A stretch of DNA of 64,000 nucleotides, taken from the NCBI GenBank assembly GCA_028386065.3, contig JAKUCV010001068.1:656138-720137 (forward strand), written 5' to 3'. Shown here piece after piece: positions 22,010 through 34,499 of this stretch (its first letter is position 1; every line of letters begins with the position of its first letter). A program made the position numbers and the translations under genes. The notes beneath the pieces were generated by a model. The model did not search any database and was not told the DNA's origin. It worked only from the letters and a program-made list of their open reading frames with translations. The DNA is from Turnera subulata (lineage: Eukaryota; Streptophyta; Magnoliopsida; Malpighiales; Passifloraceae).

Positions 22010-22897
22010 AGGCCAAAGGGATTGATTTGGCCCCGGTCCTCACAAGTGGGTTGAAACCCGAATTGTACATGGAGCAAAATATTATGAAGGCCAGAGATGT
22101 GGTTAATCTCAGGTTCATTGGATGATTGGCAACGGCCAGCAGGTGCACATTTGGGGGGATAAGTGGCTACCAAATGATAACCATCCCACTGTACAATCTC
22201 CAATCACGATGCTGAACCTGGATGCAAAAGTCTCAGAGTTAATTGATGTTGAGACTGGCGATTGGAAGTATTCAGTTATTGATGCCATCTTCTCAACAGA
22301 GGAGGCTTCACTTATTAAGAGCATCCCACTTAGCGCCCATGTCATTCATGATGTACCCTATTAGTTTTACCATCCCTTTGGTCCGTATTCAGTTAAATCG
22401 GGATACACTTTGAGCTTAATTAAGCATGCTCCAAACTTCTCGACTGTCGACAGACCCTTTTCATACCAGAATGTAACAAACAATGGTGGCAATACTTATG
22501 AAAACTCCATATCCCTTCTAAGAATCGTCCTTTTGCATGGAGGGTCAGCACTAACATTGTCCCAGTTAAGCTGAATATGGTGTTGAGGATTGGAAATACT
22601 AACCCATCGTGCCTACGGTGTCTCAACGTCCACGAATCTATTTTGCACTTCATTCGAGGCTGTTAGTGGATTTGGGAGGTCTGGCACCATAGTTCCGTCC
22701 CTGGATCAATCACGGACTCAAATGTGACTTCTGCTGCTTTGTGGTTAGGGGAGTTCTACCGACTCATGAGGGCATTGTCCATGAGAAGGTGCTTGTCATT
22801 GCATGGTCTGTATGGAAAGACCACAATTTTCTTGTCTTTTAGAATTCCTGCATCGATTCGTTTCAAATCACCCCCATAACGATGTTATTTCTCCAAC
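22010..22897 (+). pseudogene. LINE remnant, zf-RVT region after the reverse transcriptase
   Basis: The frame at 22122-22364 has IGNGQQVHIWGDKWLP, a hallmark of the segment after the reverse transcriptase in plant L1-like LINEs. It continues through stops and shifts with RPFAWRVSTNIVPVKLN and LRCLNVHESILHFIRGC, the zinc-binding zf-RVT region. The element is 5' truncated and interrupted at 22897 by an LTR element. Its continuation lies at 28006-28116 and 29942-30165. Confidence 0.75.
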
Positions 22898-22902
22898 AAT
22901 AC

Positions 22903-23679
22903 TATTTATACCAACCAAAATCGTGGGCCTATATTAGAATGGGTCGCCTGTTGTGGGCTCACTGGTTGCTAGTTGCTAGTTGATGTGGGCTCACCCGTTT
23001 CTAGTTGCTACAGGCTTACTGGATGGTTGCCAGTTGCTGCGGGCTTAGAGACGGTTGTCAGTTCCCAGTTGTTGTAATTAGATGAGAGCAACTGCTAATT
23101 GTTGTGATTAAATGAGAGCAACTGCTAATTGTTGTGATTCAATGAGAGCAACTGCTAGTTGTTGTGAGGGACGAGAACGATTGCCGGATGAAGATTTGAA
23201 GTGGATGCCGATGATTGGAATATGGTGGATACCTTATTCGGATGATTCTGGATTTAAGTTTGACAGTTTATTGGATTTTAAAATTAAACAAGGTTATCTT
23301 CATTTTGTCTATCTGTTGCACTTTGGATATCGCCTATATAAGGCAGTTGATAGGGCTTGTATCGATATCCAATGATCAATCAAAAACACATTATCTTTTT
23401 ACTAGTTTTCTCTATTGCTCACTAGCGTAGAATTACTATGTCTTCCTTAGTATAACATAGCTTAGAAAATCAAAATACCAAAATCCGGTATAGGGCGCGT
23501 GACATCCGTCCGTTCGGCCCCACAACGGTCAGATTTGATGGTCGGTTTGGCCTTTCAACGGTCGGATCGGCAAGTCAGCATCAAAACCCGGTCCAAGACG
23601 TACAACACCATCCGTTCGGCCTATCAACAGGTCGGATCCGGTAAAATCATTGGTCGCTTGCTCTTCAATGTAGCAAATA
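22903..23679 (+). repeat. 5' LTR of the element at 22903-28000
   Basis: About 0.78 kb, matching 27206-28000. It contains short internal repeats (GAGAGCAACTGCTA-type units at 23083-23160) and a TATA-like CCTATATAAGG at about 23333. Confidence 0.7.
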
Positions 23680-23769
23680 GTTTTTGCAGGGTTCGAAGCT
23701 GTTCAATTTAGAGCACAACTGTAGTTTTTGGTAAGCCTGGTGGCACTCACGTTCCATTGAGCATTCATC

Positions 23770-24130
23770 ATGCCAGAAACCAGAGAAGAATTGGAACTTC
23801 GACATGCTATAATAGAGATTATGGCCGAAAGACTGGCATTGGGGCTTCCTCTCTGAGAAGATTTTGACCACCACGATTCTCCCACAAGTGAAGAAGATGA
23901 ACACCACCGCCATGGTCTCCCAAGCATGTCAGAACAAGGGTGCAAGGCCAAGACCAATATTGTTCAGGCAGCAACCATTCAGGCCGGTCTAGCCATGATC
24001 ATCCTGGTGAGGATGATGATCAACCATGCTTTGATGAGTATCCCGAGGAGGATCAACTGATGGATGATCAATATATTAATCTTGGCCATCCAGAGTCTAG
24101 TGGTGACCAGGAAAAAACTGCCCTCTAGGG
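23770..24130 (+). pseudogene. Possible gag remnant
   Basis: A frame from ATG 23770 begins MPETREELELRHAIIEIMAE, is charged and helix-like, and hits a stop after 28 codons. After that it continues with an acidic/histidine-rich stretch. Its position after the 5' LTR fits the start of gag, but no family motif is visible. Confidence 0.3.
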
Positions 24131-24538
24131 GGCCAGCATGGATCCAGGCTTTCGTAAAGAAGAATCGTCATCTTTGACTTTGGCAAGGTGAAGGCCATGA
24201 TCTACAAAGCATTGTTAGTTGCCGGAGCCATCAGGTCATTCCCAGTAAGAAGAACCAACGAACATTACCTGGTGGCCAAGACTAGAAGGCCATCACCGAA
24301 TCTGACCGTTATAGGAATGGTTTTTTTATTGTCAGGCCATTCCAGTGGCCAAAATAGAAAAAAAACCATGCCTAATGGTCATAATCTGCAGGTTCTTGGG
24401 ACTGGCTGCACAAAGAAGGGACCGATCAACACACCCAAGCCGCAGATCGAGGTTGCAGGTTCTGATGCAAAGATGAAGAAGAGGGCAGTAGGGATCAACT
24501 ACGAGGTAACACGGTGTTCTGAGTGGAGGAGGGTGGAT

Positions 24539-24852
24539 GTGAAGGCCCTCTCCTTGAGGGACCCACCAAACTCAGGTATTGTTACATCACTCCCTCCGCC
24601 CGATTAAATCCTTTACCATGCTGTAGCACTAGGGATTTGAACTCGGGACGTGATGCTTTTTATCCCCCTCAAGGAGAGCACCTTCACCAATTCAGCTGAA
24701 TTGGTGAAGGTGCTCTCCTTGAGGGGGATAAAAAGCATCACGTCCCGAGTTCGAATCCCTAGTGCTACAGCATGGTAAAGGATTTAATCGGGCGGAGGGA
24801 GTGATGTAACAATACCTGAGTTTGGTGGGTCCCTCGAGGAGAGGGCCTTCAC
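24539..24852. repeat. 314-bp near-perfect palindrome (fold-back)
   Basis: Two 157-base arms meet without a spacer at CAG|CTG (24695/24696). I find only two mismatches; at both the left arm has TG where the right arm has CG. The right arm contains GAGTTCGAATCCC, which matches a Pol III B box. It could be an inverted pair of SINE-like units or a fold-back transposon. A transcript would form a long hairpin. Confidence 0.85.
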
Positions 24853-27205
24853 AGTGGATCCTAGGGTGCAGTTATGATCTGAGTTGATCACTAGTAGGCC
24901 TACATCCAGGATGATCAGGCCCTCAGCACCTAAGGATCATAGGTGGCATGGGAAGCAACCACGAGGAACACCAATTTCTCCATTTGCGCACCTGAAGGAT
25001 TTGGAGGCTTGATTTAGGAAATTTGGTCTTACAAGGACCTAGAAGAGGCGCATGTAGTGCCTGAGGCAAGAACTAGGTGTAAGCTACCAGACCTCTTTAA
25101 AGAGAACAGGGAGACCACGAGCCAAGGTGAGGCCAAAGAATGAAGTCTCAAGGAGACCGATGGCAGACAGACTTGGTGATCGATCTCGCGCACCGGTCAA
25201 GAAGAGACTATCAAGGCCTGGGAGATTAGTAACCAATACCCGGGGTCATCCAAGATTCGGATCACAGAGGGAGATGAAATGCCAACTCAAGAGACTAGGC
25301 TGCTACAGTCAAGGCTACCAACCAAAGTGTGGGTCCCTAAACGAAGATCGCCCATAAACCTGGTGAAACTTTTGGAGGAATATGGTGCCTTCCTTGAAGC
25401 AAACGAAGGAGGTATGTAGATGCTGTAGGCCATACAGTTTGGCTCCCTACCAGTGAAGGCTCCAATTACTAAGAATTTTATGCTGCCTATCTTCTTCAGT
25501 TCGAAGCCAGTGATTAATCTTGTGAAGCATGTCTAAGGACCAGATCTTTTAAAGGTGAAGTTGCATCAACGGATGAAGAACAATCTCTATCTTTTTCCAG
25601 TTGCCAGAAGACCTTCTCCATGCGAATACGAGTTAGCATTACAAGGTGAAGGTCAAATACCCTCTCATCCACTTAACAGTCACAAGCTTTTTATTCTATT
25701 ATTGGTGTGGATGGTTTGGGTGGCTTGGAGTAGAGTTGTTCTTTGGTAATCACGGTGTCTAATTAGGCCACTTGTTTCTTGATGGCCATTGTGGCATTTT
25801 TGAATTTGGCCAAAGAAGTTTATATTGGGTTTGAGAGGATGCAGACCACTCTTGCTAATCTGACTTTGGATTGCCTACTGAGTGGAGGATGGAGACCACT
25901 CTCAGCAATTCGATTTTTTGCGTATGATCATTGGTGTTGGTGGTCAGTCTCTGCTGGTTCAATCTTTGAGTTGCCATTGACTATTGGAGTTTGGAGATCT
26001 CCCCTCAATGGTTCAATCTTTGAGCTTTATGTTGGAGTTTTAAGATTGCTATTAAAGGATAATCTTGATTCTTGTCAGGTTGTTCTTGACTCCAGTAATT
26101 GTTGGGTTGCGGCAAACTTGTGGTTGTCCAAGTTGTTTTTACGAGTCCTTGATGTTGGCAAGACGTGTTTCTTGTGGCATCCGGGTTTCTTGGTATCAAC
26201 GAAGTTGTAACTCTTTTTGCTTCAGTTTGGTTGCTGACGAGTTGTTATAGGTCGATTGAGGTTGGCTAGTTTCAAACCCTGGTTGCTGCGGTGGGTCGGT
26301 TTTTCGCAAGTAGTGGCGGCCCGATTTGGTTGTTGTGAAGAATAGGCTTTTGAAAGCCGATTCATTACTGATTGCATATCGGTTGGGTTGTTGTGCGACA
26401 GTCGTTGAAATTGTTCTATTGTTTGGCTTAGCTTTTCCAGTTTCAATAGCCGATTTCAGCTGTTATGTCCAGGTTGTGTTCATACCGATTTATGGTCGGT
26501 GGAGTAATTGTTCAAAAATAATGCAAGGGACATGTTTTTTAGGCTACACAAAGAGATGCAAAATAAAATAGTGGGAGGTTGGTAAGGCTTGCTACAGCAG
26601 GCTTGCTAAGATCTCTATCAGCAGCCAGCTAGATTGTTTTGATTGCTCGGATGATATAGAGCAAGTGACGACTAACTTGACTGTTGTGGTTGATCGGTTG
26701 CTTTGAGTAGAGGCCAGTTGTTGCTATGAGTTGATTGTTGTGAGCTTGGTTGTTTTGACGATTATTGTTCTTGGCCTCGTGGTCTCACAGAGGGTTGGTT
26801 TCGGGTTTCTCTTCGTTAGTAGTGGTTTCACATTCAATTCTTGCTTCAGTATCGAATTGAAGATCATCTGGGTTCCAGGCGAGTCAATTTTCAACAATTG
26901 CTGTGAGGATTTAGCGATTGCTAGGAGTTAGAGTTTTAGTTTTTTTCGGTTTAATGTTCACGGTTGCTATGACAATTATGAGTGGTCGGTTGAGGAGGTA
27001 AGTGACGACGAGTCGGTTGCTGCATATAGTGATAGATCGCTGAAAATTAGGTGCGGTATTCAATCCAGCAGGGTGTTTTGGAAATTGGTGATTGGTTGAT
27101 TCGACATTGTAACCTTTCTCGGCTTGGACGATTTTGGTGATTGGAGGGATCAAAACACTCCTTTAATTTGTCGTTGCCCTCAATTAAAGGACTGAAGGGG
27201 GCAAC
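24853..27205. other. Non-coding interior of the LTR element
   Basis: There is no supported gene. The region has scattered short frames, GTTGTTG-rich text from 25900 on, and the purine tract just before 27206. Confidence 0.5.
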
Positions 27206-28000
27206 TGTTTATACCAACCAAAATTGTGGGTCTATATTAGAATGGGTCGACTATTGTGGGCTCACTGGTTGCTAGCTGTTGTGGGCTCACCGGTTGCTAG
27301 TTGTTGTGGGCTCATTCGTTGCTAGTTGTTGCAGGCTTATTGGACAGTTGCCAGTTGCTGCGGGTGCTAGTTGTTGTAGGCTTACTGGACGGTTGCCAGT
27401 TGTTGCGTGCTTAAGGACGGTTGTCAGTTCCTAGTTGTTGTGATTAGATGAGAGCAACTGCTAATTGTTGTGATTAAATGAGAGCAACTACTAGTTGTTG
27501 CGAGGGATGAGAACAATTTCCGAATGAAGATTTGAAGTGGATGCCGACGATTGGAATATGGTAGATATCTTATTCGGATGATTCTTGATTTAAGTTTGAC
27601 AGTTTGTTGGATTTTAAAATTAAACAAGGTTATCTGTTGCACTTTGAATATCGCCTATATAAGGCAGTTGAAAGGGCTTGTATCGATATCTAATGATCAA
27701 TCAAAAACACATTATCTTTTTACTAGTTTACTCTATCGCTCACTAGTATAGAATTACTAAGTCTTCCTTAATATAACATAGCTTAGAAAATCAAAACACA
27801 AAAACCCGATACAAGGCGCGTGACATCCGTCTGTTTGGCCCTACAACGGTCGGATTCGGTGGTCGGTTTAGCCTTTCAACGGTCGGATCGGCAAGTCAAC
27901 ATCAAAACCCGGTCCAGGACGTGCGACACCGTTCGTCCGTCCTATCAACAGGTCGGATCCGGTAAAATCGTTGGTCGCTCGTTATTCAATGTAGAGAAGA
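27206..28000 (+). repeat. 3' LTR of the element at 22903-28000
   Basis: Starts TGTTTATACC after GGACTGAAGGGGGCAAC. It matches the 5' LTR with scattered substitutions and small indels, consistent with an older insertion than element B. Confidence 0.7.
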
Positions 28001-28005
28001 AATAC

Positions 28006-28116
28006 AAAGCTTCCAACTCCGGCCCAACACCAACAGCCAATACAACCAACACCTTCTTGTTGTGTTATTGATGATATTGAGTTCCTCTCTGAATCTTTTG
28101 ATTTTATTTAGTTCTA
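28006..28116 (+). pseudogene. LINE remnant, continuation
   Basis: Continues the LINE of 22010-22897 after the LTR insertion and reads in frame as SFQLRPNTNSQYNQH. It is interrupted at 28117 by a PIF/Harbinger-type element. Confidence 0.5.
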
Positions 28117-28119
28117 TTA

Positions 28120-29938
28120 GGGTGTGTTTTGTTTCATGGGACTGGGACGAGCGCCTTGGGACTGTGTCCCAAAGGGTGGATGTTTGGATTGCGTGACTCA
28201 CTGTTCACGTGGGACGCGCATCCTTTTTATTTGGGACAAAATGAATTTTTTCCGTCCCAAAGAAAATGTGTGGACAGATTCTCGTCCCAAGGACAACACT
28301 GTTCTCATTCCGAAATTGTCCCAGTCAAAATTTCAAAATGCCAAAAAAACCAAAAAATATAAAAACATAAAAAAAATACACAAATCGCTCATTTCTATCT
28401 CTTCTCCCCGACTTCTGGTTCTCTTCTTTTCTCCTCTTCCTCTCTTTTTTTTTCTTTCTGCATCTCACTCTCCTCTCCTCTTCTCCATTTTTTTCTTCGA
28501 CATCTATAGATCTGCTTGTGGTGGTGGCACAACACCAAAGAAAGAGGAGAGAAAGCTGAGGGAGGAGGAAAGGAGGAAGAGAGGAGAAGGCGGGGGAGGA
28601 GGAAAGGAGGAAGAGAGGAGAAGGCGGGGGAGGAAGAGGCGGATGGGAAGAAGAGGCGGGGGCAAGGAGGAGGAGGCGAATGGGAAGTGTTGTGGCTATG
28701 GGTGGATGATTTTCGACAGGCCTTGTTGTTAGTAGTATTGAGTTTTTGCAGGTACGGTTATGGGTGGATTGGGATTTTCTGATTGGGGTTTTGTACAATT
28801 GACTTTTAATTTGCCCAATTGATTGGGATTTTGTTTAGTTGAATTTAAATTTTGGATTTTGAGGGGTTGATAAGGGGGAGAAGAGGGGGGAGGAGGAGGA
28901 CGGTGGTGGGTGCACGCAGGGGAAGAAAAGAGGAAAGAGAATGAGGAGTTGGAGGAGAAGACGAGAGAAGGGGAGAAGAATTAAAAAAAAAAATCAAAGC
29001 TGGGTAGGAAGGAAAAAAATTATAAACATATATAACTAAAATCTAAAAAAATTATTTTATTGTTTTATTATTCTATTATCTTATTCTATTATCTTTATTT
29101 TTATATTTTTAGACATTTTAGCAATTTAAAAAATATATCATCCAGATTGAATATAAAATCAAAAAATTATTTGTAATGGATACTATGATGATTCTAAATA
29201 TTTTTAAATTTGCTATTTTATTATTTGAATTTTTTGTTATTATTATTGTTATTATCTTATTCGTTTCTTTTTATTTTTTTATTTTTAGACATTTTAGCAA
29301 TTTAAAAGATATCTCATCCAAATTTTCTATGGAAAATAAATAAAAAAATTATGTGTAATGGATATTATGATAATACTAAATATTTTAAATTTTTTTATTA
29401 GTATAAATATGTCAAAATTAATTTTGGAATGAAAAATTTATGTTATTTTAATATTTGTATGGATGTATTTTTAATAAAAAAAATATATATACTAAAATGT
29501 GAATTTCTGTATGATTAATTTGCAATCAACCATTTAAGCTATTCTATTTTCACAATGTCAAAATGTCATACACAATAATAAAAAAATTTCTTTCTGTAAT
29601 TGATTACTTTTTAAATGGTAATGTAAATTTTTTTTTCTAGTTACAAAAATGTTCCATTGCAATTGGTTTTATATCGTGAAATTATAAAATTAATTCTGAA
29701 AATTGTCAACGTTGCATACCTGATAACTTCTTACAGCATCAAGGGCAATATTAACGTTACAACATTTAGTCCCGAGCTCTATACAACAAACCAAACATAA
29801 TTCAGTACAACAGTCTCATCGATTGTCCACCAAACCAAACGCTACATTGGACAGCACAATTGTCCAGTCCAGTCTAGTTTAGTCCCGTTCCGTCCAGTCC
29901 CGTCCCGTCCCGTCTCGTCCAGTGAACCAAACGCACCC
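28120..29938. mobile_element. Non-autonomous PIF/Harbinger-type element (1.8 kb)
   Basis: Terminal inverted repeats GGGTGTGTTTTGTTTCA and (reverse of the right end) GGGTGCGTTTGGTTCA are flanked by the 3-base duplication TTA (28117-28119, 29939-29941), as expected for PIF/Harbinger elements. No transposase frame. The interior holds a GA-rich tract (28535-28690), AT-rich text and a tandem duplication of about 180 bases (29094-29215 against 29272-29395, each with ATTTTTAGACATTTTAGCAA). Confidence 0.75.
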
Positions 29939-29941
29939 TTA

Positions 29942-30165
29942 TGTTCCTAAGGTTTGTAATAAGGCATGAGCTATGTCATCTAGCTTTTCAATTTGGTCTG
30001 GGAAGAACAAACTTTCCTATTAGTGTCATGAACATCACTAGGAAAAAGCAAGAAAGGAAAGACACCAAAAGAAAATAGACTAAAGACGAGAAGTAAAGGT
30101 AAACTGATTTTATTGTAAATCATTTAGATTAATCAATAAAAGAAGTTGTTTTCAAAAAAAAGAAG
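29942..30165 (+). pseudogene. LINE 3' end with A-rich tail
   Basis: This is the sequence after the TTA duplication. It continues the LINE and ends with AATAAAAGAAGTTG and an A-rich tail near 30150, the usual LINE 3' end. Confidence 0.5.
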
Positions 30166-30794
30166 AAAACAAGAAAACGAAGATTGCAACAGGAAAGTCA
30201 ACAGCAGCAATAAAGGTCTAACGCAACGCCAAAGGCTGACTGACAAGAAAGCATAGACCACCTCCACCAGCAAACTCTATCTCTTTCTTTTAATACCGAG
30301 GTACCCTTTGAGGAGGATCCCCAGAATTGCCATATGCATGCTGTTTCCTTTGTTTAAATTTATAGTATCTATCATCTGTATGTCAACTCTAATTATAATA
30401 ATAAAAAGTATTGGAAGTCAGCTGCATGCTTTCGCAGCAGTTGTACTACTGAAGGATAGGGGACTGCTTTTGTCACACTTTTTTTTTTCTTTGAAAAAAA
30501 AAAATTGCACCCTCAGATTTGTATGATCGATGAATGAATTCAATTCATGCTCAACCTCCAATTCCAATATATTTAGTAAAAAGGGGGAAAAAATGGTAAA
30601 TCCTTTGAATAAAATTTTATTGACGACAAGTCAGAAACCTGGTAGCTGGTGCATTCTTTACTTTTAATCACAATCGTCATCAACACCATATCTGGAATTC
30701 GGATCGCAGATCTTGTACGCATTTATTGCTTAGAAACCTTGACACGTTCAAGCTTGGAGGAGCAAAGGAAAAAGGGTTAGTGTAAGAGAACAGG
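30166..30794 (+). promoter_or_regulatory. Upstream region of the IREG gene
   Basis: Unique sequence between the LINE tail and the IREG start. No convincing TATA box is seen. Two CATGC words (30337-30341, 30424-30428) match the core recognised by the rice iron-deficiency factor IDEF1; a five-base word is weak evidence. The leader probably starts around 30700. Confidence 0.35.
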
Positions 30795-33700
30795 ATGGAC
30801 GGAGACCCACTTCTTAACCAACCACATCTAGAACAGGTTGAGCACCCATCTCCATCTCCATCTGAAGACTCTATTCTCCCTGCATCTCTCATCAGGAATC
30901 TCTATATCGGTCACTTCCTGGCAAGATGGGACGCAAGGTCATCTCCTCCATCTCTAGCTCTTCAATTCTTTCAATGACCACCAGTAGATGCTCTTTCTTG
31001 TTCTTCTCTGATGTGATGAATCCTCTAATTTATGGTTTATCAATTCCCTCGATGATTTCCTAACATTTATCCAAGTAATTATTAGTCAGTCCACAATTCA
31101 ATAACTCAAATGGTCTCACTTCACTGGATTCCGATTAAATGTAACAAATGTATCTGTTTTTATACTTTTAAAAAAAAAAATTAATAATAATAATAATTAT
31201 GCAACACCATATATATACACCAGTCAGTGATCTTATAATATTAGGTTTCCTTCTGATTTCTGAAAGTTTTGTTGTGTGCAGAATGTGGGAATTTTCTGTG
31301 GGTTTGTACATGATCAGTTTCTGGCCGGAATCCTTGATCCTTCCTGCTATCTACGGTGCGGTTGAATCTGCCTCTACTGCATTATTTGGTTCCATCATCG
31401 GACAATGGGTGGAAAGGTTGACATATGCTCAGGTGGGTTAATTCCAGCTCGATAATATTTTGCACAAAGAAACGACATCAAGATTTAAAAACCAAAAACT
31501 GGAAAACTTCGATCGCATTTCATACTAATTTAAAAACTTAAATTCAAATGCAATCAGCTAGTCATAAGTCATAACCAATTGCTTCATCAATGCTTTGACA
31601 GTTGCAGTGAAAAGCTTTTGTTGATTCTAACCAAACACTCCCCACATGGCATGGCCATGATGATGATGCTCTAAAGCTAAGCCCAAGGTGCTATTCTTGG
31701 TAAACCATTTTATGAAATGCCTCAGGGGCATATTTCAGCTTAATTTAATCTACACAAGGCAACATAGAAACACAATCCATAAGAACTAAGTAATGAATAA
31801 TTTAAGCTGTTGTGTTTTATGTATGCATCTAATTTATATAGGTTCAACACTGATACCGTATCTCCTACACAAAAAAAGTAAAGCACTCTTAGTATTAGAT
31901 AGAAAGTACAAGATCACACTTTCTGCCGTGTGAAAATTTTCCTGCAGGCTCTTCGATTATGGCTGGTGGCCCAGAATCTCTCCTTTGTAACTGCTGGAAT
32001 CTCAGTAATTGCATTACTGGTTTTTTCAACACTAAAGTCCACAAACCTCGCAGCATTCCTGTCGCTTTTGGTATTGACCAACATCTCTGGAGCTGTTGGT
32101 GTGCTCTCAACCCTTGCTGGTACAATTCTGATAGAAAGAGAATGGTAAACTATTTTCGTCTAGTGTGACATCTGAGTCTCAATTTCAAGAGCTGAAAACC
32201 TATTTTACTGGGATTTTGTGTTCAAACTGCAGGGTGGTAGTGATATCTCAAGGCCGTCCTCCAGGAGTACTAACAAGTATAAATTCAACAATCAGAAGAA
32301 TTGACTTAACCTGCAAACTTCTTGCTCCAGTTGTTAGTGGTTTCATAATCAGCTTTGTGTCGATTAAGGCCTCTGCATTGGCTTTAGCCCTCTGGAATTC
32401 AGTAGCAGTATGGGTAGAATATTGGCTTTTCATGACCGTATATAAAGGGTTTCCAGCTTTAGCTGAAAGTAGCCAAAGGAAGCTTTCAAGACTTTCACCA
32501 GGTGGCATGGAAGACAACATCTCCAGTTCTGCAGAACCAACGAATATGCCATCTCAGAGCGAAGAAATCTCGGGGAATGAACCAAATCGGAGGAAGAACT
32601 CAGCTGAACGGGTTTCAACTGCTCCTTTTCTTGGTGCTTGGATTGTTTATCTACGGCAACATGTTTTGCTCCCTGGAGTAGCTTTAGCTTTACTATATTT
32701 CACAGTCCTCAGGTGTGATGGTCTCCTCTGATCTATAAATTCTATGATTCATAACTAAGTTACCATTGCTTGAGGCTCCTACTGTAAAAGACCTTCCATA
32801 AAGCCAAAACCAGATACACCAGCAGTACTTGCTAAACTTTTTTTTTTTTTCTGTTTTGGCTTCTTCCTCCTTTATGGATGCTGATTAATTGGCTCTAACC
32901 ATTACATGTTTCTATCAGTTTTGGAACCTTGATGACAGCTACCTTAGAATGGCAAGGTATGCCAGCTTTTGTAATTGGAATAGCGCGAGGAATAAGTGCT
33001 ATGGTTGGAATAGGTGCCACATTTGTGTACCCAGTTCTGCAATCTCGTATTTCAACTCTCAGAACAGGACTCTGGTCAATCTGGTGTCAGGTATTTACTT
33101 CGGTCTGATAAGGGATCTTCCGTCTCCTTCATCTACTACACTTGTGGTAAAGATTCAATCAGCCCATTTGAGATAGAAAATTTGCCACTGGTGAGTATTA
33201 CTATTACTTCCTAACTAATCTGCAGCTTTCTTGCTCTATGCCTTTCATGCAGTGGACCTTCCTCTTGGTATGTGTGGCTTCAATATGGGTGCAAAATCGT
33301 CTAGTATCAGCATACATGCTCACTTTTGGGGTGGCAACATCCCGGCTTGGATTGTGGATGTTTGACTTATCTGTAATCCAGCAAATGCAGGTGAGAGATC
33401 AACAGAATTCTATTAAAATTATTGATTTCCCCGGTGGCCATTGTTCTCTGACATAGTAAACATATTACATTAACTTCCCAGCTGATAAGAAACATTAGTG
33501 TCTCAAAGTCCAAATTTTCCTTGGGCTCGCAGGATGATGTGTGTGAAGCTGATCGTTGTATTGTTGGGGGAGTTCAGAATTCTCTTCAATCCACTATGGA
33601 CTTGTTGGGTTATGTGATGGGTATAATTATCTCTAAACCTCAGGTAATCATCTTTCAAGTATGCCTTACCTTGTGTAACATTAATGTTGTCCTGTATTTG

Positions 33701-33979
33701 AAGTTTTGAGCAACTTCAGTTCCTGCAACTTCTCATGCTTTACAATTAACTCGCATTCTTCCTTTCATTTTTCTGCAGGAATTTTGGGGGTTGATTTTAC
33801 TTTCTTTCATGGCAGTAACAATGGCTGCATTGCTCTACAGCATTCATGTATATTTAGTTAGGAAGCACCTGTTTCACTTTGAAAAGCTGTTCAAATCGAT
33901 GAAATGGATGACAAGATCGCCGACGCTTGAAAATACATTTGTTCCACCAAACGGTTTAAGCCAACAACTGCTCAGTTAA
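30795..33979 (+). CDS. IREG: IREG/ferroportin iron exporter (SLC40 family), 8 exons
   Basis: A membrane exporter of Fe2+ and related metals. Exons by my reading: 30795-30937, 31282-31432, 31948-32144, 32233-32712, 32919-33090, 33253-33390, 33533-33643, 33779-33979. All introns are GT-AG and all phases join, giving 530 aa; plant IREG proteins are usually a little over 500 aa. Conserved blocks: [18 protein letters not shown] (40-59), [13 protein letters not shown] (about 149-161), [10 protein letters not shown] (179-188, D188 aligned with the metal-site Asp181 of human ferroportin), [10 protein letters not shown] (326-335), [18 protein letters not shown] (about 410-427) and GGVQNSLQS (439-447). 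There are about 11 hydrophobic segments and a hydrophilic loop at about 235-300. Odd: residue 46 is Asp where related proteins have Gly (WGAR). I cannot decide between the plasma-membrane (IREG1/FPN1) and vacuolar (IREG2) type. It is the only intact host gene here. Confidence 0.93.
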
Positions 33980-34499
33980 TTAAAACCGACAGTATTCAGG
34001 AATTATCAGTTTTATTGTACAATGTTTTTCTGTCCCATTTTGTTAGTGCTATTGTACAATGTTTTTCTGTCTGTCCCGTTTTGTTAGTGTTATTGTAAGA
34101 TATTGTGATTCTAGTTGATGCAGTGAAAGACAATAGTATATAGCTAAAACTGTTTTTAGCTGCTATGAAGTATGAACCCACCACTGGAGGAGGGAGAGGA
34201 TTTTCCGAATCATGAAAAGTCAATTGGTTATGTTAAAGTATGATTCTAACTTTTTGTTTTGCACCGTTTTCTTTGTTCCTCTTTTTGCTCTTTGAAAAAA
34301 AGCTTGCATTTTCACCTCAAAATAAATAAAAAAAAGGCTTGCATTTGGAAAATTTTAATGCCCACATAAAGATATGTTCTAAAATATGAGAGGAGGCAAA
34401 TTCATTGTGCAATACACCAGGACATACTTGTCAACAATGAGATGATTAGAGGATTGCTATATAGCTACTTGTGTTAATAATTAGCATTAGTTGGTTAAG
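33980..34499 (+). other. 3' region of the IREG gene
   Basis: Follows the stop codon. A unit with TGTACAATGTTTTTCTGTC is duplicated in tandem (about 34015-34093). AATAAATAAA at about 34320 could serve as a polyadenylation signal. No gene is seen. Confidence 0.45.

Larger units (their letters stand above)
22903..28000 (+). mobile_element. Decayed LTR retrotransposon inserted in the LINE
   Basis: Direct repeats at 22903-23679 and 27206-28000 begin TATTTATACCAACC and TGTTTATACCAACC. A purine tract GGACTGAAGGGGGCAAC precedes the second. The 5 bases aatac flank both ends (22898-22902, 28001-28005), and the LINE frame rejoins across them. The interior has only a short gag-like remnant and no recognisable pol, so this is a non-autonomous or badly decayed element. 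The LTR 3' ends are poorly defined. Confidence 0.7.

Noticed and set aside
24690..24780. tRNA gene in the palindrome
   Set aside because: There is a B box but no acceptor stem, anticodon arm or cloverleaf; more likely SINE-derived.
28516..28782. Glu/Lys/Gly-rich frames at 28124-28798
   Set aside because: Simple GA-rich sequence inside a PIF/Harbinger-type element, open on both strands.
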